Shown: piece after piece, positions 32,326-44,074 of the stretch | Layout: every line of letters starts with the position of its first letter | Numbering within the stretch: position 1 is the stretch's first letter | DNA from: Phaffia rhodozyma | Lineage: Eukaryota > Basidiomycota > Tremellomycetes > Cystofilobasidiales > Mrakiaceae | Direction of reading: 5' to 3' | NCBI GenBank assembly: GCA_014706385.1 | Contig: JACGZH010000005.1 | Location: 930,001 to 994,000 of the forward strand | DNA: 64,000 bases | The notes under the pieces: generated by a model | What the model saw: only the letters and a program-made list of their open reading frames with translations | Told to the model about the DNA's origin: nothing | Databases searched by the model: none | Made by a program: the position numbers and the translations under genes

Positions 32326-35314
32326 ATGGGAGTCCTCGGTCTCGCAACGTATCTCAATGAAAATGCAAGTCTCGTTTCTAGACCTCTCAAATTTGACTCT
32401 GTTCTCGGCGTAGAAGAGGAGGAACGAACAAAGGTCGCACTTGTAGTCGACGCTTGGGGGTGAGTTCTCCTTTTACAGCGTTTCATCATCACTATCCCTA
32501 TCTTTTCTCTCTTCCTCGCCTCGATTTCGTCGTTTCTTTCAGATCGATCAAGTTTTGTGGAGGAGAAAAAGAAACATCTGTATCTGTATCGTAGTGTTCT
32601 CTTTGATGTCTGACGACAATCGATTGAATTCCATCTTCATTCTCTCAAACCAGACTCATATACGAGCTTCTGTCCCATACTCCATGGCCCTATGGAGGTG
32701 AACACCTTGAGTTTGCAGACCTCCTTCGACGGACGGTCACAGGTTGGAGGGCTGTAGGTATCGAGCCTGTGTTTGTTTACGATGGTGTGTCCTTTCCTTC
32801 TCTTTAGAAGAGATCATCTTCCGTCAGACTGAGAAAGGTGTTTGTCTCGATACTCATTCGTCTAGTTATCTCTTCCTTTGCATACATGAAGGTCCGACGC
32901 CTCCGATCAAATTCTCAACTGAGCTCCAACGTCAACAGTCCTTAATCCTTCCCATCTCATTGTTTCACCATACGTCACCTGCATCACGTCTTTCCCGATC
33001 GTCATGGTCGTCTCAAACGATCCTCCCGCCATTGTTTTACTCGACAGCTGTCGATGTCGGCCTCGCTCTTGGCGTTGAGAGTATCTGGGCTGAATCTGAG
33101 GCTGACTTGAGGTGCGCATACGAGGCAAGCAAGAGGAACGGATACATTACTGGACTCGATTCAGATTTCACGATCTACGGCGCTCAGGGCAGAGGAGCCG
33201 GGAGAGGGTACATCCCCTTGAACCAAATGAAGTGGGACTGGGTTGAACTCGAACAAGAGGAAGAAGAGGAGCCGGAGCAAGAGAAGAAAGCGGATGAAGA
33301 CTCGGTAGTCATCCCGGATGAGGATGATGATGATGGAGCTGGTGAATTCTTCCAGGTCGTCAAGTCAAAAACACATAAAAAGAATGAGCGGAATCGAAAC
33401 AACACTTATAACACCACCACCGGTGGTCGATTCGATCGAAAAGGTCGTTGGAACAATCGAAAACCATCAGCCCTCCCACCCTCTGTCCCGGCCGTATCGT
33501 TTTTGACGTCCCTCTCCGTTATCATCTATACACCAGAGCTCCTTGCTGCTGAGCTCGACCTTCCGTTAAACATCCTTCCTTTATTCGCTGCGCTGGTAGG
33601 AAACGATTACTTCAAATATGGTCAAGCGTTCCACCACCGATCCGCTACATCCACTCAAAAAGTAGACAGAGTCTCGACCGTCCTCCGGGACTGCCTAAGC
33701 CCCAAGGCAAAGAGACCTTCATCGTCAAACGTTAGGTCTGGAACGGCCACACCTATAGAAACCTCAGGGGATGAAGCTCTTCTTCTCTTGTCAAACGCGA
33801 CAAGCGCGCTCCTTCTTCATCCCAGGACGGAACAAGAGATGGAAGCCATCCTTCATGCCCTCATTGATTCAGCTCTTTCATACACAATCCCTTTGGAATT
33901 GACAGACCTTCCGCTCTCTCCTTCATCTTTTCCACCGACAGTCTCTTCTCCATCCGAGGACGACGTGTTTGGTCTCTACGTAGACGCTGTCCGAGCTGGT
34001 CGGTTTGCTCCAAAATTAGCAGGCGTCGTCAGGGACGGAAGATATCTCGGCAGGTTGTTCATAGAGGATACGACCAGAGCGTCCATTGGAAAACGTGCCG
34101 GAGAAGGGATCAGGGAAGCCTGTTGGGCCGTACTGAATCAAGGACTAGGTATTGGCTTTAGAGAGGAGGAGGAGGAGGAGGAGGAGAAGGAGGAGGAGAA
34201 GGATGAAGATGAGAAAATGGACGAAGACAAGGTCGACACCGCTTTAGAAGAGGGAGACGAGGAAGATGATCCTACGGCCGAAGCTCAGCGAGAAGAACTC
34301 GACGCTATCCTAGAAGCCAACGCCGCTGCTGGTGAATCCAACGCCGAAGATCCTTCTCCAGCAGAACAAGATCCGGTCGAAGAACAAGACCACCCCTCCG
34401 ATACTAGGTACATTCAAACCTACCTCCGTTCAGGCACAATCTTTCATCCTACGCTCATCCCCATCACCCCAATAACCGATCTTCTTGATTCGAGCGTTTT
34501 CGAACCAAAATTGGATTTAAGCACAACTCTACTTGTGCTCCAACCCCTCTCCGTTCGGATCCAAGCTTATATGCACCTACTTGGATCTCCATCCATCACG
34601 ATCAGAGATGAACTGAAACCGATGGTGTTGGTTATCCGATGGATCGCTCGTCGTTTAGCTGAAGAACCTTCGAAGCCTGGAGTGAATTACCATTCAAGAC
34701 GGGCAGAGATCAAGGCGATCATCTTTACTGCTGTCCGTTCGTTCCATGCTTGGTCGAAATGGCAGCGCCAATTCAACCCTGAACAGGATTCAAACTCTAC
34801 AACCACCGATAATGAGACTCCTGCTGCCGAAGGAGTCTCCCTTCTGGAAGAATACTCGGTTGGGGAACTGACAAATCGGGCAATTCACGTAACCTCTTAC
34901 TATCTTCACGCTTTACACGACAGCGATCTTCTCGCCCAAGCGTTACTCCTCCCACGAACGGTCTTCCCTGGTCCTCACGTGTTCTACAACGGAAAACTAG
35001 CCCACAAGTCTTTATCCGATTGGTCGACCGACAGAGCTTATCGACCGTCGTTCAAATCAGATGAAGAGGAGAAAGATTATGAAAGTTGCGTGGAGGATGT
35101 GTTAGGAAGTGAAGTAAAAGAGAATGCGTCGATTGAGCCAGAAGGTCAAGTGGATGATAGGACAAGCAGGAAACGGGACAAAAAGAAGGCGAAGCGGGAA
35201 AAGGCGGCAGCGGCTGCTTCTGGGGGAGGAGGAGATTCGCAAGGGAAGAAGACTACAAAGCAGACCGGAGGACTAGGAGGGATGTTTGACCTCTTGGGTG
35301 AGATGGATTGTTAA
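32326..35314 (+). CDS. Asteroid-family XPG/FEN1-like nuclease domain protein
   Basis: N-terminus MGVLGLATYLNENASLVSRP resembles the XPG N-region as modified in Asteroid (ASTE1) proteins, followed by VALVVDAWGLIYELLSHT and GWRAVGIEPVFVYDGPTPP. The second nuclease block reads ESIWAESEADLRCAYEAS then ITGLDSDFTIYG (about 33083-33180), retaining the clustered acidic residues of this nuclease fold. After it comes a Glu/Asp-rich insert, then a long region with PLNILPLFAALVGNDYFKYG, matching the Asteroid helical part. A second acidic block (Glu/Lys/Asp-rich, about 34164-34400) interrupts the C-terminal half, and the protein ends in a Lys/Arg-rich tail. Human ASTE1 is reported as a structure-specific nuclease acting in 53BP1-shieldin repair; a similar role here is inference. 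Introns are at about 32461-32654 and 32785-32891; the rest is one long exon. Confidence 0.85.
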
Positions 35315-35489
35315 GTATCACAAACCCAACGTACGAACCAAGAGCAAAGAAACATCACCTTTCTCTCTCGGTGTATCCTATAGATAAAATGTATATGTAT
35401 AGAAGTTCTCAATGAAAGGAAAGCCTTCCGAAAAGATCACATTCATACAATTATTATCGATATTTGAAAGGGATAAGAGACTGATATCT

Positions 35490-36798
35490 TCATCCACCAA
35501 CGACATCTCCACCAGACTTGAGCCACCGAAACGTCATACTCACTCGAACACCTCTAACTCTCCAGCTGGGACCCGTCCCATCCGACGACTCTACGAGGTC
35601 CATCTCATGTGACTTCAAAATAGAGCACAGATCACAAATTCCCAGACGAGTAGACATACATATAGTGATCAACATCTGATTCTTGCGCACTACGAAGAGA
35701 AGATGAAGAGTATAGACAAACCTCGATCCCATGCTCCCATTCCCAACGAGATTCCCCGTCGAGTATCAGAACGCTTCTCTCCGGTAACCAAAACCTATGG
35801 GTTTCCCACTCTTCCTCCTCCTCTTTCTCCTCTAACACCGGCGCTGCACCCAAACTTGATGACGACAGCGAAGAAGATATACGACGATGACGACGACGTA
35901 AGAGAAAAGAGATTCCAGAGAGTAAAGAGACAGCTACTATAGGTGAATCATATCTGTTCGGGAGGTCCACATGAGGTGTGATACCTTGCTATATACATTC
36001 ACCAGAAAATCGAGGAAACATCAGGTGCAAGAAGAGAAGGACGAGGTCATGATATTAAAGACGAGAGAGAAGACGAACACCCGGTTTATATAAGTTTAGA
36101 ATGACTAAAAAGTCGTAGCAAGTTCACGAAATGTTAGACCTTCGAACCCAGAAACAATAAGCTGAGAGAAATAAAGATGAAGAAAAGAAGATGAACAAAC
36201 CCTGACGCTTAAGATCTTTCCGGTTGAATGACTCTTCCCAAATTTCGTCTTCCAACACCCCTCTTAACTCATTTTCTATACTCTCTAGCGCCTGGTCTAA
36301 CCATGACGGTAAACCTCTGAACCTTGTTCTTTGTTCGAGTTCTAAGTTCTCTTCTGTTGCTAAATCTTTATCAACATCATTCAAGGTTGATGCCGAGCTT
36401 GGGACCGGAAGAGAATTTGGTCGACATTCAAGTCGGCCACCGAACAACATGACTTGATCCCTGCTTCCTCCTAGGAACACATCAGATGCAGCCATACATT
36501 TGACCAGATCTGAGCATAACGGTGGAGAGAGAATCGAAGGTATGAACGTGAGGCCTGAGATCTGAGGTGGTTCAATTGATGTTATCAGATTTGATGCTTC
36601 TTTGAAAACTGGACCTGATACTGGCTTCGGTCTCTGTCTCGATGTGGACGAAGGCGAGGTCTCTTGGGCTGTTGAGAGTGCTGAGCAAAGAGCTGAAGAT
36701 CCAGAGGAAGGGTCTACATCATCTCTCTCGTCTTCAGATGAGGAAAAGGAGTGGGCAGAAAAAAGTGAGTTGGTAGATGATGGTGATGAAGCGATCAT
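35490..36798 (-). CDS. AlkB-type 2-oxoglutarate/Fe(II) dioxygenase
   Basis: Four exons (36201-36798, 36079-36104, 35722-35988, 35490-35612) join in frame to 337 residues. The first 60 residues are a Ser-rich tail; the fold starts ISGLTFIPSILSPPLCSDLVK. The 26-nt second exon supplies VILNLYKPG, giving LNLYKPGQGITPHVDLPNRY, the AlkB iron site HxD. SPIVAVSLLSG follows, then an unusual Arg/Ser/Glu-rich insert of about 45 residues, then LPERSVLILDGESRW and EWEHGIE with the third iron ligand His. The end RVSMTFRW holds the Arg that binds 2-oxoglutarate. All catalytic residues are therefore present. It could act on nucleic acid (ALKBH2/3/8-like) or on protein (ALKBH7-like); I cannot decide by eye. 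Confidence 0.88.
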
Positions 36799-37040
36799 TG
36801 GTCTGGGATTGTTGACGAGAAAATCAACTTTCTCGAATATCTTTTCTCCGATTCAACACGTAATCGAATCTTGCGCCTGAGAAGAACACGTAGGAACAGC
36901 AATAAACGATAGTGTACGACCGTTCTTGGCCTTTTCTCAAACCATTCCATTCACATCAAATATATAGATTCTCAGAGAAAGATATAGCAAGCAGCACCAT
37001 TTTCACCTTCGCAATCACCATCTCTTAAGGACAGACGGTT

Positions 37041-40039
37041 TCAATCGCTGTCAGAATCACTGCTACTATCGTCATTTCCCTTCTTTCCTCTCGGACCGTC
37101 CTCATCACTTGACGAATCCTCTTCACTTGAGTCATCATCTTCTCCGGCAAGCTTGCTCGATTTAACCCGTTGTCCTTTCATCTGAGCGAGTTGACCGGCA
37201 AGGGAATCCTCTTCGGGGTCAGAGATATCGTCGTCTTCGGACTCTGCCTCTGCAACTGGCTCGTCTACAATGAGCTGAAGAACAGAACATGTCGAGTATA
37301 CAGGCGTTAGCTCGTCATTCAAACCAGAAGATAAAGAGGAGAACAGAAAAGAACAGAGCAAGAGACGAACAAGCATTCCCTTTCGAACTTCACTTCCCAC
37401 TACCGAGTTGCTTAAGAACGTTGCTTGGAAAGTATAGTGTCCCGCGTTGGGCGGTGCCTGGAACTGGAGCGAGAACGACAAGGTTTCCCCCAGATAGATT
37501 GTTGGGATAAACACCGGTTGGACGATGACCCTATCGGATTTAATATCTCCGATCATTGCCCAAAACTTGAGTGGTCGATTCTGTAGGGTAATCACAAAGA
37601 TAAGAATGAGTGAGGAAACCTGAAATGTCAATCGAAAAAGAAGATTTTCTTACCTCCGGCCAATAAGGAGTGTAAGCTGTGAGAGGTGTTTTCTTCTTGA
37701 GCGCCTCGTCCTTAGCTTTTTTAACGGCTTCAGACTCGTCTTCATCATCACTGTCCTCCTCGACTTTCTTGGCATCAGGCTCGACGGCCGAGGTGGTTTG
37801 GTTTGACAGTCGTAGCTTAAACGCACATTGAACGATCGATGATGGGGCGATGTTCTTCTCTCCAATGACTATCGGGAAACAAGATTAAAGATAAAAATGG
37901 TGAGCAGCCAATCTTGTCCTTTCTATGCCCTCATCTGAGGAAGAATCTTACCTTTGAACTTTGCGCTGACAATCTCCAATTTGGGCCAACTCTTTGCCAC
38001 GCTATCCATCTCGTTCCTCTCCGTTTCATTGTCTGTAACTTTCACTTCATCTAGTAGTGCCTTTTTCTTCTCCTTCTCAATCCTGTTGAACGCTCTGACC
38101 CACCGATCACCATTGCCAGCCCCAACGACCGAGCGGAAGCTTCGAACCTTGGATTCAAGCGCTTGAGCCTGCTCGAAAGTGATATGAGGCAACTGAAGCA
38201 GGTTAGGTAATGTAGGCAGGGTCGCTTGGGCAAGGTATGCCTGAAGATGCATGATCTGGAGGGAGGTAGAGAACCAGTGGTGGGACAAGGATATGTTCAA
38301 CAAAGAAGCCAACAGAGGTGGAAGAGAAAGTAACAATTCGGCGGTTTCTATTGTTCCATTTTTAAAAAGAATGATCATCAGTGGATGGTGCCAACAGCTA
38401 TAGTCTGCATAAGGGAACGGACCTTCTCGAACAGATGGAGAATCCCACTGGATTCGCAGTAGGTGTCCCCAGATCAACACGCCAGCTCGCTTGTTTCCTA
38501 GACTGTCAAACCTTCCGCCCATCACCTCACCCAAACCAGTCTCTTCCCAATCTACGTTTTGACCTTCCAGCCCCAGCTCAGTCGCTCGTTTTCGAACGGC
38601 CTCCTCGAGCGCTCCAAGCTCGGCCTTGATAGTTTTCTTGTCCTTGGCCACCTTTTTAGAGGCCTCGGATGCCGGAGAAGTAAATTCGGAAGCGGAGGCC
38701 AGGATGGAGATGAGGTCGGATACACTTGTCATCTCGTCCAGTCGACGGAAGAACGTCGCGGCTGTAGAGTTGGTCGTTCCGTCTTTGGTATACTGCCTGG
38801 TTCCGAACCACCATTTTCCCTATAAGCAAATGTGAGGTCAGGAAGAGTAAAGCTAGAAACGAGAGAGATGAAAAGGACATATTGCTGAGGAAAGATACTC
38901 ACTACAAGCCATGGAAGGATTCCTCCGATCACCAGACCGTACACGGCCAAAACCCAGGATCCATTCTTTCCTTCGATCACCCATTTCGGGATCGCCACCA
39001 CATCTTCCCTCTGCTGGGGTCCGTCGGGGTTTCCATATAATTGCCAGTTTTCACGTGTTACATCATCTGTCAATCTATTCGTCACGCAGAAGATAGCTGA
39101 GGTGAGTGTTGAAGCAGAAGTAAGAAAGAGAAAGAGCACTTGAAGACAGGAACGAACGCTTTGTAGGCCTTTGTGATCTCGACAAACTTGGCGTCGGCAT
39201 CCTCTTGAGTTTCATTCTCTTGAAGTTTGTACTTGTCGGGGTGGCTGAAAGGAAAGCAAGAAGCAGAGAAGGCACGTATAAGGTTGGATGCCTGGGCAGA
39301 GATCAGAACAATTAGACAACTCATACAATTTTAACGAGAGTTTTTTGTAGGACCGTTTAATCTCCTTCTCGGTCAACGACTGTATATTTTGTTAGAGAGA
39401 GCAGAGAGGTGAATGTGTGTCGAGAAGAAGAAGGAAAGAGAACAAGTACGAAGCTGGGGTGCTGGACGTACGTCGGTGATTCCAAGGATCTCGAACGGGT
39501 TATAGATGACGTTCTCGATTGCCTCGGAATTGTGGATCCGATGGGCAAGGAACGCAAATGCGGACCAGCCGAGGATGAGAAAGATGGCTCTACGAGGAAG
39601 TAAAGATGGAGGTGAATGAGCGGTGTGTTCGACCGATTGTCTCTTGTGCTCAAAAAGCCAGGAAGTAAAGGGAACGCAGAGTACTCACTTTTTAGAGATG
39701 CCCTTCTTTTTAGACTTTTGTTTGCCAAAGATCTTTTCCCTAGATGCTCGCTGTCTACTCTCTGGCACAGCGAGTCCGTCGGTAAGGGCCTTGACGTTCG
39801 CTAGAGGAGTTATATTTTCCGGGAAAAGATATTGCACAATAATCACAATCAAAAGGCGAAGAGAGACAGGTCAGGAGCTAAATGACACGACCGGAGAGGG
39901 AGAGAAAGGAAAACAGACCTGGCTGAAGTTGTGATTTGAAGGTGAAAAAGGTGGTGGGAACGAGGGCGATGGTTATAAAGGTGATGAGGAAATAGTTGGC
40001 TAGAGATCCCTGCTCATCATATCCCAGTCCTGGAGCCAT
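37041..40039 (-). CDS. SEC63: ER translocon protein Sec63 (DnaJ + Sec63 domains)
   Basis: Partner of the Sec61 channel that recruits and activates the lumenal Hsp70 BiP/Kar2 for post-translational import. Start at 40039 gives MAPGLGYDEQGSLANYFLIT, first membrane helix FITIALVPTTFF, second helix AIFLILGWSAFAFLAHRI, then a J domain: NPFEILGITD, SLTEKEIKRSYKKLSLKLHPD (HPD intact, split by an intron right before the His) and FVEITKAYKALTDDVTRENW. The third helix is SWVLAVYGLVIGGILPWLV, then the long cytosolic Sec63/Brl domain (FRRLDEMTSVSDLISILAS to PNAGHYTFQATFLSNSVVG). The C-terminus is Ser/Asp/Glu-rich (SSDEDGPRGKKGNDDSSSD), the acidic tail by which yeast Sec63 binds Sec62. Everything expected is present, in usual order, across about ten exons. 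Confidence 0.94.
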
Positions 40040-40935
40040 CTCGAGGGGGGAAGGGACAAAGAGTGAAAGATGTCGACAAAGGTGATGGACAGAAGAGAAG
40101 AGAGGGGACGAGGGTATGAGGATGAAGGGAATCGGTTGCGCTGGCCGTCGATTACGTAAGACAGTTCCACCCAGAACCCAGGCACCCAAATGTACCCACG
40201 TACTAAGACACTCTGTCTATCACACCATGTTTCTCCAGAAACAGAATATTCGGCAAAGAGTCAGAAAGCTGTATGTTTATGTGGGTTTATGGGTGTATAT
40301 TACTGAGCCAGGTTGCAGATAGAATGATATGAAGAGCAAAAGAAAAGCTCAGTCTCGACAGATTGCAGCGGCAGTCAGCTCGTTCGATAGTAGCATACAT
40401 TTCTCTATGTACTTATGATCTCTCTTGTCTCTGTATATCAAGCGTGTTTTCTGGACGGCGAGTTTATGAAACTCTGAAACTGACCTGAACGAGTGTTGAA
40501 TTGGACTGTTCTTCGTCAGATGAGATGCAAGAGTAAGCGCAAGAAGACCACAAAATCGACCGTTAACCTTCTCGTTCTCTTCAAATTACAGAGTGTGATG
40601 GAAAGTTCCTCTCTCCCTATCTTTCCTTCAGTCATATGCACACGCGCACACACATACACACGCACACACATACAACACACACTATATCTCTCTACTTTTC
40701 CCTAATCTGTTCTGATATGCAGTCACTCACCTACACTTTTTCCTCAATCCAACCTTGTCTCGTTGTCGCCCAGAGTCTGGCACTGATGGCAGGGGCTGTG
40801 TGGAAATCTGCTTAGTCATTATCCGGGCTTATCCGAGCCCAAAAGCAGCTAGGGAAACAAGAAAAATAATTGTTGGGTACAACAGTCTGCACACCATCAA
40901 CACTCCCACCTACTTTTGAATCATAGCAGCCCGTC
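40040..40935. promoter_or_regulatory. Divergent spacer SEC63 / cation transporter with CA repeat
   Basis: 896 bp with no convincing exon. It should hold both promoters. An imperfect CA microsatellite with CG and TA interruptions lies at 40638-40682. Confidence 0.5.
40638..40682 (+). repeat. Imperfect (CA)n microsatellite
   Basis: About 45 bp of CA dinucleotides interrupted by CG and TA steps, in the spacer upstream of the cation transporter. Alternating purine-pyrimidine tracts of this kind can adopt Z-DNA. Confidence 0.8.
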
Positions 40936-43587
40936 ATGTCTGTTACAAAGACCAGTCTCCACGAGACATCCAATCCGATAGAGCTGGGCACTACGTTTGA
41001 ACTTAGAAACCTCGCCCGAGCGACAGATCCGGAACACACTGGCACATCCAGGTCCATCAGGTCCATCGGCGGCGAGGGGACTACCCCGATAGATCCACTG
41101 TCTCTTCAATCAAAAATCCAACCTGATGAGCAAATCAATACGCTTTTGAAGAGGAAGGGAAAGGGTATGTCGAAGAAGCGGAACAAAGCGTTGGCTAAGT
41201 ATTACGAGAACCAGAACGAAGTTTGTTCAAGCTTTTCCTCTTGCGTGTTGATGTGCTGATATACTGATGTCATGGCTTGTCGTTTTTCTTCTCTCTCGAT
41301 GTATCTCCTCTCAGCACATCAAAAATCTGCTCAAACCGATGTCTGTCCACACATCAGAAGCAACAGAAGAGGAAGATGCTTCAGCCCTCAAAGTAAAGAT
41401 CGCGATCAGAGCGTCCTTTATTTGTAACTGTCTTTTGGCAATCCTTCAGCTCTATGCCGCGCTTTCTTCATTGAGTCTTTCTTTATTCGCCACTGCCATC
41501 GATTCAGTCAGTTCGAGTGCTTTCATGCTTGTTTTCCAACCTGTTTCCCCTGTTCACATCAATCTGACCTCTGATACGTATGTTTCACGCCGTATTCCCA
41601 TAAAGGTTTTTGACCCTTTCGCAGTATGTCTACGCCCATCTCTCACGCCCAACACAACTAGGTTTCACGCTAATCATCTTTTTCTATCTCGATTCTCACA
41701 TCTATCAAAAAAAACCTAGAATCTGATCCTCAACTATCTTCACAAGAAAGGTATCTCAGCAGACCCGAAGAAATGGCCGCAGGGAGGAGCAAAATTCCAG
41801 ACGATCGGAAACGTCGTTTACGGTTTCCTCGTTCGTGCACCGCCTCTTTTCACTGTTTGGTGTTTTGTTTGAAAATTGATGCATACAACTGACATATGTT
41901 TGATCCTCTCGAAATACTCAATCCTCAAAGATGGGAGGTGTCAACCTGGTGAGTCTGTACCTCGTCCTAGCCGCGCGCAAACCCACAGACCCGGTACTAA
42001 CAACCACCATCTTCTCCGGTTTTTCAAGGTTCTGATTGTTGAATCTATTCGATCACTCGCCACTCATGGAGATGGAGACGACGATAACAAACTTCATATT
42101 GCTTCTCTAGTTGCAGTCGGAGTCGCTCTTGGTATGTCTCTCCTCGATCAATTTACCCTCTTGTTAAACAACGAGTGAAGACTAATGTGACAAAAAATTG
42201 ATTTAACGATGGTAGGAACGAAATTCGCGCTTTTCCTCTATTGTTATGCTATCAAGAGTCAGAGCTCTCAGGTCCAGTCAGTCTTCGTTTTTGTGTCTTA
42301 TATGTTCCTCTGTCTCTTCATTTCTTGTTTTCCCTACACTATCAGATCAGTTCCGTTTCTGTAATTATCAAAACGTCCAACCTCACTGACCAAAACTACT
42401 TTTCTCTTCATTGACAGGGTGCTCTGGGAGGATCACCGAAATGATCTCGTAAGCCTTTCATCCTTAGCAAAAATTCTCAACACAACATATGCAGGGAATG
42501 TTAAATAGATGGATCTTTCATTAAACAAACAAAAACAGCCGGTAAACGCTATGGGTATCTTTACGAGTGCAGCTGGAGCAAAGATTGCTTGGTGGATCGA
42601 CCCAATGGGAGCCGTATGTCACCTTTTCTTTCTCTATATTTCCTCTTTGTCTTTATCCCGATACAATATCTGTTAGTGATTCAATCTGATGGAACGGTTC
42701 CTTCACAGATTCTTATCGCATGTGCAGTCATCACGTCGTGGACGATCACCGTTGCAGAACATTTCACATTATTGGCAGGAAAGAGCGCCGAGCCAGAGAT
42801 GCTCAACTTTGTGACCTACAAAGTAAGGTTCCATTTTTGAAGTTCTTCACCAAACAGCTCTGATACTGATTGAAATGACTGCTCACTGCTTCTTGATTTT
42901 GGGTCGAACCAGTGCATGACGTTCTCGCCTTTGATCACTCAATTGGACAGCGTCAAAATCTATGCCAATGGAGAAGGTTCGTCTATTCTCTTTATCTGCT
43001 CTCATTCGGACTAACTTTCGAGCTACCTGCCAAGACTCACGTTTCATGTTGTTCTGTATTCTGCGTCTGGGATAATGGCGATGAATATAGATTACATTGC
43101 AGAGGTAGACATCGGTTCGTTCTTGATTCTTGACGTCCTTTTTCCACTCAAACTTCATTGCACATTTACCAAGACATCTCTCTGTGTATCTCTGAACTCT
43201 CTTCAATCATTCTTACACACAGTTATGGAACCAGAGACGACCCTGAGAACGTCACATGATCTCGCTCAATCTCTCCAGGATACACTCGAACGATTGCCAG
43301 GGATCGATCGAGCGTTGTAAGTCACTCATCTTTCTTTTTCATTCTATATCTCTCCTTCTCTTTTTAGCGTCGGAAAGGAGCTTTCTTTCTCTTTCTCTTT
43401 TTCTTTTTCCTTTTCTTTTTCTTTTTCTTTCTCTCTTTTAGTTTGTTTGACAGTTTCCTGACTTTGAAACATCTTGTAATTTTCTTTCTTTCCCTTGTTT
43501 CGTCTTCTTCGACGATGATTTTACCTTTACAGCGTCCACGTCGATCATGAAACCGATCACGCCCCAGAACACGCCAAGAACCGATAA
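40936..43587 (+). CDS. Cation diffusion facilitator, Mn-type (DxxxD/DxxxD)
   Basis: Proton-coupled metal exporter of the CDF family. Start MSVTKTSLHETSNPIELGTT, then a basic segment KRKGKGMSKKRNKALAKYYENQNEHIKNL typical of fungal Mn/Fe-type CDFs, then helix KIAIRASFICNCLLAILQLY. Helix 2 reads LFATAIDSVFDPFANLILNY; its DSVFD gives metal ligands Asp-x3-Asp. Helix 5 reads LWEDHRNDLPVNAMG, giving DHRND, again Asp-x3-Asp instead of the His-x3-Asp of Zn transporters. This DxxxD pair is the signature of the Mn-CDF subgroup, so manganese (possibly iron) is the likely substrate. The C-terminal cytosolic domain reads LDSVKIYANGED + YIAEVDI + VMEPETTLRTSHDLAQSLQ and ends EHAKNR. VFDPFA, half of the first metal motif, is a separate 18-nt exon (41606-41623). 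Confidence 0.92.
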
Positions 43588-44074
43588 AACAACAAGAGAT
43601 ACGACTAATTCCGTTTGGTTAGAGAAAGGGAGGGGAAGAACAAAGAAAGGGAGAAGTAGACAAAAAAGTTAGGAAGTCAGAGGATGTTGAGAGAACGGAA
43701 AGCAAGTCGGAGAGGCTAGTCTATGTGGATAGGAAATGTATATTTTGGTGATCGTAGTCTGCTCGTATCGTTCTCGTATCGTTTCTTCTTTCTTTTTCTC
43801 TTCTCCTTGATAGATCGTCTTTGTCTCCATCATATCTATACACGAAACTTGTCACGATCAACAAACTGCAACACCACTTTGTCGAAAAGATGCTCGTCGT
43901 TTGGAGGCCATCACGATACACGATACAAGATAGCAAGAAAGAGAGCGGAGTCCCCACAAATCCCTTTTCTTGAATTTCCGCCTGTTTCCTACCCAATTTC
44001 CCTTCATTCCCTTCTCGTGCTTTCCTCCAACCCTCCAACTTCTCGTGTACTTACAACCAAGGAAGGGACAAAAC
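43588..44074. other. Spacer: cation transporter 3' UTR and TLS1 promoter
   Basis: 487 bp with no recognisable exon on either strand. Open frames here lack motifs. Confidence 0.45.
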
